From Pseudomonadota bacterium (GTDB lineage: Bacteria > Pseudomonadota > Gammaproteobacteria > Burkholderiales > Burkholderiaceae_E): a DNA stretch of 35,594 bases. The stretch's first letter is position 1; every line of letters begins with the position of its first letter. Shown piece after piece: positions 19,278 to 26,828 of this stretch. The notes below the pieces were generated by a model, which did not search any database, had not been told where the DNA came from, and was given only the letters and a program-made list of their open reading frames with translations. The DNA is taken from assembly GCA_029779435.1 (NCBI GenBank), contig JAKPAM010000101.1:1-35594 (forward strand), in the 5' to 3' direction. Position numbers and translations under genes: made by a program.

Positions 19278-20153
19278 ATGACCGATTCCGCCGACTACAC
19301 CCCGCCCGCCGTCTGGACCTGGAAGCAGGGCGGCGGCGGCCGGTTCGCGAACATCAACCGGCCGATCGCCGGCCCCACGCACGACAAGGAGCTGCCGGTC
19401 GGGCGCCATCCGCTGCAACTGTATTCGCTGGGCACGCCGAACGGCATCAAGGTCACCGTGATGCTGGAAGAGCTGCTGGCCTTGGGCCATGCGGGCGCCG
19501 AGTACGACGCGTGGCTGATTCCGATCAACGAAGGTGCCCAGTTCGGCAGCGGATTCGTCGCCATCAACCCGAACTCCAAGATCCCCGCCCTGCTCGACCG
19601 CAGCGGGCCCACGCCCGTGCGGGTCTTCGAATCGGGGGCGATCCTGATGTACCTGGCCGAGAAGTTCGGCGCCTTTCTGCCCACCGAACCCGGCAAGCGG
19701 GCCGAGTGCCTGTCCTGGCTGTTCTGGCAGATGGGCAGCGCACCGTTTCTCGGCGGCGGCTTCGGCCACTTCTACGCGTACGCGCCGATCAAGATCGAAT
19801 ACGCGATCGATCGCTATGCGATGGAAGCCAAGCGCCAGCTCGACGTGCTCGACCGGCGCCTGGCCGAGAGCCCGTGGCTGGCCGGCGATGAATACACGAT
19901 CGCAGACATCGCGGTCTGGCCCTGGTATGGCGCGATGGTCAAGGGACAGATCTACGAAGCCGGCGAGTTCCTGCAGGTGCACGAATACGAGCACGTGATC
20001 CGCTGGGCGGACCAGATCGCCGCGCGACCGGCCGTCCGGCGCGGCCGCATCGTCAACCGCACGTCGGGCGCGCTCGCGAACCAGTTGCGTGAACGCCATG
20101 ACGCCAGCGACTTCGACACGAAGACGCAGGACAAGCTCGAAGCATCGTCCTGA
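19278..20153 (+). CDS. yghU: Glutathione-dependent disulfide-bond oxidoreductase YghU
   Basis: 291 residues, GST fold. It follows E. coli YghU nearly end to end: VWTWKQGGGGRFANINRP, LPVGRHPLQLYSLGTPNG, GFVAINPNSKIPALLDR, SGAILMYLAEKFGAFLP, APFLGGGFGHFYAYAPIK and RGRIVNRTSGALANQL. YghU binds two glutathiones and reduces disulfides such as 2-hydroxyethyl disulfide. The ATG at 19278 is chosen over an upstream in-frame start at 19188 because AGGAG lies 6 bp before it and the N-terminus then matches the family. A second GST-fold gene follows 32 bp downstream. Confidence 0.95.
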   Translation: MTDSADYTPPAVWTWKQGGGGRFANINRPIAGPTHDKELPVGRHPLQLYSLGTPNGIKVTVMLEELLALGHAGAEYDAWLIPINEGAQFGSGFVAINPNSKIPALLDRSGPTPVRVFESGAILMYLAEKFGAFLPTEPGKRAECLSWLFWQMGSAPFLGGGFGHFYAYAPIKIEYAIDRYAMEAKRQLDVLDRRLAESPWLAGDEYTIADIAVWPWYGAMVKGQIYEAGEFLQVHEYEHVIRWADQIAARPAVRRGRIVNRTSGALANQLRERHDASDFDTKTQDKLEASS

Positions 20154-20185
20154 TTGCCCGCCCCATCGAAACGGAGACCTTCCCC

Positions 20186-20818
20186 ATGATCACGTTCTAT
20201 GACTGCCGCACCGCGCCGAGCCCCCGCCGCACCCGCATCCTGCTGGCCGAAAAAGGGATCGCCCACGAGACCGTGCAGGTGGACCTGCGCAACGGCGAGC
20301 AGTTCAGCGACGCTTATCGGCGCGTGAACCCGCATTGCACGGTGCCCGCGTTGCGGGTCGACGACGGGCTGATCCTGACCGACAACGCGGCGATCACCGC
20401 CTATCTGGAGGCGCGCTTTCCGAACCCGCCCCTGCTCGGCGAAACGCCCGAGGAAAAGGCCGAGATCGCGAGCTGGAATTGGCGAATCGAGTTCGAAGGC
20501 CTGATGGCCATCGCCGAGGCGCTGCGCAACAGCGTGCCCGCGATGGCCAACCGGGCGCTGCCCGGCCCGGTCGACTACCCGCAGATCCCCGAGCTCGCCC
20601 GACGCGGCCTCGCCCGGATAACGCAGTTCTTCGTGACGCTGAACGATCGCCTGGCCGGCCGCGACTTCATCGCGACCGATCGGTTCAGCATCGCCGACAT
20701 CACCGCGGTCGTGGCGGTCGACTTCGCGCGCGTGGTGAAGGTGGCGCCGGGGGAACAGCATCCGGATTTGCTGCGGTGGCGGGAAGCGATGGGGCAAAGG
20801 GCGTCGATGGGGCTTTGA
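20186..20818 (+). CDS. Glutathione S-transferase family protein
   Basis: 210 residues. A thioredoxin-like N-terminal domain (MITFYDCRTAPSPRRTRILLAEKG) has S13-P14 in the usual activating position and VPALRVDDGLILTDNAAITAYL, where the cis-proline and glutathione-contacting acidic/serine-like site sit. The all-helical C-terminal domain ends with RFSIADITAVVAVDFAR. A GGAGA ribosome site precedes the ATG. It probably forms an operon with yghU and converges on the repeat-containing serine hydrolase. Substrate unknown. Confidence 0.9.
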   Translation: MITFYDCRTAPSPRRTRILLAEKGIAHETVQVDLRNGEQFSDAYRRVNPHCTVPALRVDDGLILTDNAAITAYLEARFPNPPLLGETPEEKAEIASWNWRIEFEGLMAIAEALRNSVPAMANRALPGPVDYPQIPELARRGLARITQFFVTLNDRLAGRDFIATDRFSIADITAVVAVDFARVVKVAPGEQHPDLLRWREAMGQRASMGL

Positions 20819-20847
20819 TTTCAACGCTTCTCATTTCAACGCTTCTG
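20818..20847. repeat. 15-bp tandem duplication between two convergent stop codons
   Basis: ATTTCAACGCTTCTC (20818-20832) is followed immediately by ATTTCAACGCTTCTG (20833-20847). The second copy holds the last codons and the TGA (20836-20838) of the minus-strand hydrolase; the first copy begins at the last base of the GST stop codon. It looks like a recent local duplication of a gene end. Confidence 0.85.
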
Positions 20848-22620
20848 ATACGCCGCCACGAACGCATCGTGCAGCACGGCGTCCGCGCCCACTCCCGATT
20901 CTCCCGAAATGTTCGAGTTGATGAAGAGCGCGCCGTAGACGCCCGGCCCCATCAGCGCCACCGATGTGCTGACGGAGCCCTTTCCGGTGCCCCAGCCGCC
21001 GTTCTTCTCGACCCAGCGCAGCCCGTTTCCGTCTCGGGTCACATCCCAGCCCAGCGACGCCGCTTCCATGTCCGCCAACTGCGTGTGGGTCAGGATGCGC
21101 TCGTCATCGCGGTTCAGGCTGTGCAGCACCTTGCCGACATCCTCGATCGACAGATACCAGCCGGCGGCACCGACCCCGAGCGTGCCGTCTCCCCATTCCT
21201 CGCCGGACGACGAACCCGGGAAGACATACGAATAGGCTTGATCACTGGCCGGAGAAGGCGGCTTGGCTTGCACGCCGATCGCGCCGACCGGCTCGAACAC
21301 GTGTTGCTGCGCCAGGCGCACGAACGCGTCCGCCAGTTTCGACGCGCGTTGTGCCGAGTTGTCCCTGACGCCGTCGATCCACGGCAGCAGGATGCGGAAG
21401 ATCGCGAAGTTGTAGTTGCTGTAGCACGGCGACTTGTCGTTCGCGTTGATCGCGTCGGGCGGATCGACCATCGCCGCTCCCTGGCACGCGGTGTTCTTCG
21501 ACGTGTCCACCCGCTGCGTGAAGAACGCCTTGACCTTGTCGTACTCCTGGCTCACGTTACCGTAGTCCTTGATGCCGCTGCGATGCGACAGCAGCTCGCG
21601 AAACGTGATCGCGGCCACCACCGGATCGAGATTCCAGTCCGGGGGTAAGTGGCTGCCAATGGGGTCGCCCAGGCTGACCTTGTTCTTCGCCAGCACCTTG
21701 ATCGCCACCAGCGCCGTGACGAATTTCGAGACGCTGGCCACCGTCGTCTTGGTAAACGGCGCGAAGAAGCGCGAGCCGCCATCCACCGAGGTGCGCGCCT
21801 GGCCACGGCTCAAGTAGGTCGGGTGCGCGCCGCCCAGCGAGCACGCATAGCCGACCACCTTCCCGTCCAGACGTCTGGTGATCTGCCGGTACATCTCGAC
21901 GATCGACACGCAACCCGCTTGATCGCAGACCTTCTCGTTCTTGTTGCCGTCGCTGAGGATCGACCAACCCGAGCCGTCGCCATCGAACGCGATATGGCGC
22001 ACCTGCCCGTGAACGCCGGCCAGGAATCCCATCATCATGTGCGCTTCATCGGGAATCCCACGGTTGAAATAGCCGCCCTTGTCGTTGATCACGCTCCATC
22101 GGTTGCCGCCTGGCTTCGGAAACGCCACCCGCACGATCCTGGCGCCGTTCTTCGAAAGCTCGGCCATCTTCGTGTGGCATTCATCGGGAATGTTGCGGTT
22201 CAAGTAGCCGCCATGGCTGTTCACGATGCTCCAGCGATTGCCACCCTCCGGCGGAAACGCCACCCAGACGATGCGCGCGCCATTCTTGGACAGCTCCGCC
22301 ATCTTCTGATGGCACTCATCGGGAATATTGCGGTTCAGGTAGCCGCCATGGCTGTTCACGATGCTCCAGCGGTTGCCGCCCTCCGGCGGAAACGCCACGC
22401 ACACGATGCGCGCACCATTCTTGGACAGCTCCGCCATCTTCTGATGACATTCGTCCGGTATGTTCCGGTTGAAGTAGCCGCCGTTTTTTCCAACGATGCT
22501 CCACCGGTTGGCACCGGGCGCGAACGCAACGCATACCGGCTCATTTCCAGCAGCGATGAACTCGCCGATCTTCTGATGACATTCATCAGGAATATTGCGA
22601 TTGAAATAGGCACTGACCAT
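20836..22620 (-). CDS. Serine hydrolase (beta-lactamase family) with five N-terminal 45-residue repeats
   Basis: 594 residues from the ATG at 22620, chosen because GGAGGAG lies 7 nt upstream; an earlier in-frame ATG at 22659 has no such site. Residues 5-225 are five tandem repeats (tyrosines at 5, 49, 94, 139, 184) with YFNRNIPDECHQKM and RWSIV in each; the fifth is more diverged. The C-terminal domain has S296-V-S-K299 (ASVSKFVTAL) and Y400 in CYSNYNFAI, the serine, lysine and tyrosine of class C beta-lactamase-like enzymes; a glycine-rich GGWGTGKGSVS may replace the KTG motif. No signal peptide is seen. Such repeats probably form small beta-structured units for binding, but I recognise no named function. 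It diverges from the tyrosinase operon. Confidence 0.85.
   Translation of the reverse strand: MVSAYFNRNIPDECHQKIGEFIAAGNEPVCVAFAPGANRWSIVGKNGGYFNRNIPDECHQKMAELSKNGARIVCVAFPPEGGNRWSIVNSHGGYLNRNIPDECHQKMAELSKNGARIVWVAFPPEGGNRWSIVNSHGGYLNRNIPDECHTKMAELSKNGARIVRVAFPKPGGNRWSVINDKGGYFNRGIPDEAHMMMGFLAGVHGQVRHIAFDGDGSGWSILSDGNKNEKVCDQAGCVSIVEMYRQITRRLDGKVVGYACSLGGAHPTYLSRGQARTSVDGGSRFFAPFTKTTVASVSKFVTALVAIKVLAKNKVSLGDPIGSHLPPDWNLDPVVAAITFRELLSHRSGIKDYGNVSQEYDKVKAFFTQRVDTSKNTACQGAAMVDPPDAINANDKSPCYSNYNFAIFRILLPWIDGVRDNSAQRASKLADAFVRLAQQHVFEPVGAIGVQAKPPSPASDQAYSYVFPGSSSGEEWGDGTLGVGAAGWYLSIEDVGKVLHSLNRDDERILTHTQLADMEAASLGWDVTRDGNGLRWVEKNGGWGTGKGSVSTSVALMGPGVYGALFINSNISGESGVGADAVLHDAFVAAYQKR
21955..22608 (-). 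repeat. Five 135-bp in-gene tandem repeats
   Basis: Units begin at 22608 (132 bp), 22476, 22341, 22206 and 22071 (the last about 117 bp recognisable). Units 2 and 3 are nearly identical in DNA, unit 4 slightly less, units 1 and 5 clearly diverged. This pattern indicates recent expansion from the middle of the array by unequal recombination. Confidence 0.9.
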
Positions 22621-22736
22621 TTTCGAACTCCTCCAATTCAAGTGCGCCTCGGAAGACATGGAGCGACCGAGCGGACATCGACGACGGTACGCTCCGATCT
22701 ACGTCGACGTCATCGTTCAATTTGAGGATCCATTAG

Positions 22737-22820
22737 GGGCGCCCGGCTAGGGACACCCTGCGGGGTCATGCGGTTCACCCAACGGGTGTCGAAGCGCCCG
22801 AAGGCCAGCCTAAGGGCCTC
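22737..22820. other. Structured intergenic element (nested inverted repeats)
   Basis: Outer arms GGGCGC (22737-22742) and GCGCCC (22794-22799) enclose inner arms GACACCC (22752-22758) and GGGTGTC (22784-22790). A second small hairpin, AGGCC/GGCCT, follows at about 22802-22819. The element lies 117-200 bp upstream of the repeat-hydrolase start and about 300 bp upstream of the tyrosinase gene. It can fold on either strand. It matches no riboswitch I know; it may be a leader RNA, a terminator-like barrier or a mobile-element trace. Confidence 0.4.
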
Positions 22821-22866
22821 TCATCGCAAACATCCAAACCGCGACGCTTATCGACAACCATATCCT

Positions 22867-22895
22867 TTCGAACATCACCCGTTCGAACATCACCC
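22867..22895. repeat. Direct repeats TTCGAACATCACCC in the divergent promoter region
   Basis: Two perfect 14-bp copies start at 22867 and 22882, exactly 15 bp apart. The palindromic core TTCGAA recurs at about 22911 and 22995, so four TTCGAA words occur within about 135 bp. They flank the likely tyrosinase-operon promoter and look like binding sites for one regulator. Confidence 0.6.
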
Positions 22896-22919
22896 ATTCT
22901 GTTGTCGACTTTCGAATAG

Positions 22920-22947
22920 TTGACATCGCAAGTCGGAAGACTAGATT
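22920..22947 (+). promoter_or_regulatory. Likely sigma-70 promoter of the tyrosinase operon
   Basis: A perfect -35 hexamer TTGACA (22920-22925) is followed after 16 bp by TAGATT (22942-22947), a 4-of-6 match to TATAAT. The start of transcription would be near 22954, giving a leader of about 160 nt. TTCGAA words lie on both sides. The rest of the 22621-23112 gap holds only the structured element and repeats listed separately. Confidence 0.45.
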
Positions 22948-23112
22948 TGACTCGCTAACCCATTTCCAGAATCCCTAAGCAAGTTTCGATCACATTCGAA
23001 TCCGGGTCATCAAGGCGCTATCTGCGATCCAGCCGCTGCAGCCACTCGTGCCGGCAGCTGGATCTTCTGCGCTAATCGCGGCTCTGGTCGACGCTTGCAC
23101 GGAGGAGATACC

Positions 23113-26100
23113 ATGACGTGCCGCAAGAACCAGGCCACCCTGACGACGACCGAGAGGCAGGCCTTCGTCGCCGCCGTCATCGCCCTCAAGCACGCACCGA
23201 GCAAAGCGGGCGAAGCGAACCGCTACGACGATTTCGTGCGTGAACATGTCGACTCGATGAATGCGGGCGCCGGCTGGGCCCATGGGGGCCCGGCTTTCGG
23301 CCCCTGGCACCGCGAGTACCTGCGGCGCTTCGAGCTCGAGTTGCAGAAGATCGATCCCAACGTCACGCTGCCCTATTGGGACTGGACGATCGACAACTCG
23401 CCGGACCCGAACCAGCCCGGCAGCCCGTGGACCGATGATTTCATGGGCGGCAACGGCGATGCGAGCGGTGTCGTCACCACCGGCCGCTTCCGGCATGCGG
23501 CGGGCGACTGGGTGCTGAACATCAACACCGCCGGCAATGGCCCCGAGCTGCGGCGCGGTTTCACCGGCCGAGCGTCGACCTTGCCGACACCGTCGGAAGT
23601 TTCCAACTGCCTGCTCGAAACGCCGTACGACTCCCCCGGCTGGAACCAGAGCGTCACGCCCAGCTTCCGCGACCGCCTCGAAGGCTGGCACGGGCTTGGT
23701 TCGATCCACAATCGCGTGCATCTGTGGGTGGGCGGCAGCATGCTGCCGGCGAGTTCGCCCAACGACCCGATCTTCTGGCTGCATCACTGCAACGTGGACA
23801 GGCTCTGGGCGCTCTGGCAGCGCGACCATCCCGGCGGCGCGAACTATCGACCGCGCGGCCTGGCGGGCGAGACCGGGCCGAGCGGCCACAACCTGAACGA
23901 TTCGATGCAGCCCTGGGGCGGAGCGACCACGGTGGCCAGCACGCTCGACCATCGCGACATGGGCTACTGGTACGACACCGACCCGCCCGACATCACGCTG
24001 GCGACGCCGTCGCTGGCGTTCAAGGACGTTCCGCAGGGCATGGGCGGCGCCGGCCGCACCACTTATCGCGCGGTGGTGTTCGAGGTTCGCTCGTGCATGC
24101 CGAGCGCATTCGAGATCGTCGCCGGGCCGAGCGGGGGGTTTTCGACCACCGCGCTCGGGACCAGCGTCAACGTTCCGTCGAACCCCGGCAACGGGCCCGC
24201 TTATGGCCGGCTCTGGATCGCTTATACCTCGACCAATCCGGGTGACGTCGCCAACAGAAGCGTCACCGTCGCACAGACCGGCACGACCAATCAGTGGGTG
24301 ATCCCGATCACCGCCAATACGATCGCCAGGCCGAAGTCGGCGGCCGTTTTCGCGCTCGACCGCTCGGGCTCGATGTCGGGCAATGCCGGCGATGGCACCA
24401 CCAAGGCGGACAAGCTCAAGGAATCGCTCGGTGTCTTCGTCGACACCATGCTCGAGGGCGACGGCATCGGCATCGTCAGCTATGACGATGTCGTCGACCG
24501 CCTGAGCGACGTGCTCGATGCCGGGCCGCAACCACCGGCGCCCGGCTCGGGCCGCGAGAAGGCCGCCTCGATCATCGCCGGCAACGCCCTCGACCCGCGC
24601 GGCAATACCGCCATCGGCTCGGCCTTGATCGAGGCTCAGTCGGTGATCGACGATGCCCTCGCCGTCGCGGCACCTCCTTATGACAAGACCGCCATCATCG
24701 TTCTGACCGACGGCATGGAGAACGTGCCGCCGATGATCGGCTCGGTCCTCGGCTCGATATCCTCGCCGACCTACGCGGTCGGCCTGGGGCTATCGAACCA
24801 GATCAGCGTCGCGGCGCTCGATGCGCTCGCCCAGGCCACCGGCAAGTATCTGCTGATCACCGGCGCCCTCACCGCCGATCAGCGCTTTCGCCTGAGCAAA
24901 TACTTCCTGCAGATCCTGGCGGGCGTGAGCGGCGCCGACATCATCGTCGACCCGACCGGCGACCTGCAGTTCGGGCCCACGGTGCGCATCCCCTTCGACG
25001 TCGCCGAGGCCGACTATGGCATCGATGCCATCCTCGTCAGCCCGCTCGCGCAGGTCGTCGACTTCCGCCTGGAGTCGCCGGATGGCACGCTCATCGATTC
25101 GGGCAAGGTGGGGGGAAACGGCTGGTGGGTGGTTCGGCGCGATGTCGCCTACTACCGGCTGCCGCTACCGTTCGGCAAGCCTGGCAGCGGCATTCACGGC
25201 GGGCGCTGGCATGCGCTACTGACGCTCGACAAGGGCCTGGTGGAAAAGGCACTGCGCGACGACAAGCGACGCGAGGAGCTGCTGCGCGAACTGCGCTCGG
25301 GCACCGTGCCGTACAGCTTCGTCGCCAACGCCTATTCGATGTTGAACTTCGAGGCGCACGGCGAGCCGGCGTCCGTCTCTCCCGGTAAATCGGCGACCGT
25401 CACGGCGGCCCTGACCGAATATGGCGTGCCGGTCGCCGGACGGGCCAAGGTCTGGGTCGAGGTCAGCGCCCCGAATGGCGCGGCCAGCGTCGTGTCGCTG
25501 ACCGAAACCGGGCCCGGCGTGTTCGCCGCGGAGATTCCCACCCATCTTCCGGGCCTCTACGCACTGCGTTGCCGGGCTCGCGGCCGGACCTTCTACGGCC
25601 TGCCATTCAGCCGCGAAGTGACGCTTAGTCTGTGCGCGATCGGCGAAAGGGGTAAGCCCGTTCCCGATGACCTGTCAGGCAAGGAAGCGCGAGCGCAGCC
25701 ATCCGGACTCGACAACGGACTGCTCGATCTGCTCGAATGCCTGATCGGGCACGTCAAGGGCGATCTCTTCGGCATCCCGCCCGAGCAGATCAAGGAGTGC
25801 CTCGCCAAGGTCCGCGGCCAGCGCCTCCCGGTCGCCCTGAGCGAGCGGGCTGCGAGGCCGGGAGCAGCCTTCATGGCTGCCAGAACCACTGCACCGGCAC
25901 CCACCATCGTCGACCTGATCGAAGCCGCTCCCGTGCCGCCCCCGCCGCCCGACCACGATCATCGTGAGCCGATGTTCGGCCTCAGCCCCGAGGACAAGGC
26001 GATCGGCGAGGAGCAGCGGGCGCACACCGTCGCCGACGAGATGAAGGCGGTGCAGGCTGCTGCCCAGCGCAAAGCCCGGCGCGGCCGCCGGCCCGACACG

Positions 26101-26127
26101 TCTCACCCACACGGAGACGAGCAATGA
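23113..26127 (+). CDS. Tyrosinase domain fused to a von Willebrand A (MIDAS) domain
   Basis: 1,004 residues. The start at 23113 has GGAGGAG 5 bp upstream; a TTG at 23095 is less likely. Residues 1-285 form a type-3 dicopper tyrosinase domain: CuA ligands H45, H57 and H66 (HGGPAFGPWHREYL), CuB ligands H199, H203 and H225 (HNRVHLWVGG, NDPIFWLHHCNVDRLW). A beta-sandwich-like linker (about 300-405) leads to a VWA domain at about 410-610 with a full MIDAS: D416-x-S418-x-S420 in LDRSGSMS, T499 and D533 in VLTDGMEN. Residues 620-880 look like immunoglobulin-like folds; the end is proline-rich and charged. No signal peptide is visible. Tyrosinases oxidise phenols to quinones; the VWA part suggests protein binding through a metal ion. 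The gene overlaps the next by ATGA. Confidence 0.9.
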   Translation: MTCRKNQATLTTTERQAFVAAVIALKHAPSKAGEANRYDDFVREHVDSMNAGAGWAHGGPAFGPWHREYLRRFELELQKIDPNVTLPYWDWTIDNSPDPNQPGSPWTDDFMGGNGDASGVVTTGRFRHAAGDWVLNINTAGNGPELRRGFTGRASTLPTPSEVSNCLLETPYDSPGWNQSVTPSFRDRLEGWHGLGSIHNRVHLWVGGSMLPASSPNDPIFWLHHCNVDRLWALWQRDHPGGANYRPRGLAGETGPSGHNLNDSMQPWGGATTVASTLDHRDMGYWYDTDPPDITLATPSLAFKDVPQGMGGAGRTTYRAVVFEVRSCMPSAFEIVAGPSGGFSTTALGTSVNVPSNPGNGPAYGRLWIAYTSTNPGDVANRSVTVAQTGTTNQWVIPITANTIARPKSAAVFALDRSGSMSGNAGDGTTKADKLKESLGVFVDTMLEGDGIGIVSYDDVVDRLSDVLDAGPQPPAPGSGREKAASIIAGNALDPRGNTAIGSALIEAQSVIDDALAVAAPPYDKTAIIVLTDGMENVPPMIGSVLGSISSPTYAVGLGLSNQISVAALDALAQATGKYLLITGALTADQRFRLSKYFLQILAGVSGADIIVDPTGDLQFGPTVRIPFDVAEADYGIDAILVSPLAQVVDFRLESPDGTLIDSGKVGGNGWWVVRRDVAYYRLPLPFGKPGSGIHGGRWHALLTLDKGLVEKALRDDKRREELLRELRSGTVPYSFVANAYSMLNFEAHGEPASVSPGKSATVTAALTEYGVPVAGRAKVWVEVSAPNGAASVVSLTETGPGVFAAEIPTHLPGLYALRCRARGRTFYGLPFSREVTLSLCAIGERGKPVPDDLSGKEARAQPSGLDNGLLDLLECLIGHVKGDLFGIPPEQIKECLAKVRGQRLPVALSERAARPGAAFMAARTTAPAPTIVDLIEAAPVPPPPPDHDHREPMFGLSPEDKAIGEEQRAHTVADEMKAVQAAAQRKARRGRRPDTSHPHGDEQ

Positions 26128-26828
26128 ACGAACATCATCCGACACCGGTCACGCCTCCCGTACCGGTCCCGCTTCCCACGCCGACCACGCCGCCTCGGGC
26201 GAACGAACTCTCTTATCAGATGTCCGGCGATTTCCTGGAAGTCTGCGATTGCTTCACGGTATGCCCGTGCTGGATCAAGCTTGCGCCGAGCGAAGGCAAG
26301 TGCACCGGGGTGTTCGCGTGGTCGATCGACCAGGGCAGGATCGACGGCACCGACGTTTCCGATCGCTGCGTCGTCAGCGTCTCGACGCACGAGGGCGCAC
26401 CGGAGGGCGCGCATCAGCGCGTCATGCTCTTCATCGACGAAGGCGCGAGTGACCGGCAGGTCGCGATCCTTTCGGCCACTTTCGCGGGGCTGTCGGGCGG
26501 CCCGCTTGCCGGGCTCGCCCCGATGCTCGGCGAACTCATCGCCGTTCGGCGCGCCGCCATCGATATTTCGTTCTCGGGCCGCCGGGCGTCGCTGACGGTC
26601 GGCCGGATCATTGCGGCGCAGTCCGCGTCGCTGCTCGGCGCAAACGGTCAAGCCACGGTCCTGTCACATGCCCGCCTGTCGACCGTGCTCGGCGAGCAGG
26701 CCGAGGTCGGCATCAGCCAACGCTTCAAGGTCAGCCTGCCCACGCACGGCATGGATTGCGACCTCAAGGGCCGCAGCGCCATGCGCGGGTCGTTCCACTA
26801 TGCCAACGAGCCGGCGGGCCGCAGATGA
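26124..26828 (+). CDS. DUF1326 cysteine-rich protein
   Basis: 234 residues, ATGA overlap with the tyrosinase gene. A proline-rich N-terminal tail (about 6-26) precedes the DUF1326 signature: C41-D-C43 and C47-P-C49-W in EVCDCFTVCPCWIKL, then C60. Five cysteines in 20 residues look like a soft-metal site. The rest is a predicted alpha/beta fold. There is no signal peptide or membrane segment. DUF1326 (COG5588) has no established function that I know of; genes for it commonly neighbour DUF2182 genes, as here. The operon context suggests copper binding or delivery to the tyrosinase. This role is inference. Confidence 0.88.
   Translation: MNEHHPTPVTPPVPVPLPTPTTPPRANELSYQMSGDFLEVCDCFTVCPCWIKLAPSEGKCTGVFAWSIDQGRIDGTDVSDRCVVSVSTHEGAPEGAHQRVMLFIDEGASDRQVAILSATFAGLSGGPLAGLAPMLGELIAVRRAAIDISFSGRRASLTVGRIIAAQSASLLGANGQATVLSHARLSTVLGEQAEVGISQRFKVSLPTHGMDCDLKGRSAMRGSFHYANEPAGRR

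Noticed and set aside
21955-22608. CRISPR-like array
   Set aside because: The repeats are contiguous 135-bp coding units in frame with a hydrolase, without spacers.
22621-22659. Upstream ATG (22659) for the repeat hydrolase
   Set aside because: The ATG at 22620 has GGAGGAG 7 nt before it; the longer form has no ribosome site and adds residues outside the repeat pattern.
22770-22800. Possible integron attC core (GTTRRRY-like word) in the structured gap
   Set aside because: Only one core-like word is present, without a partner at attC distance, no integrase gene and no cassette array.
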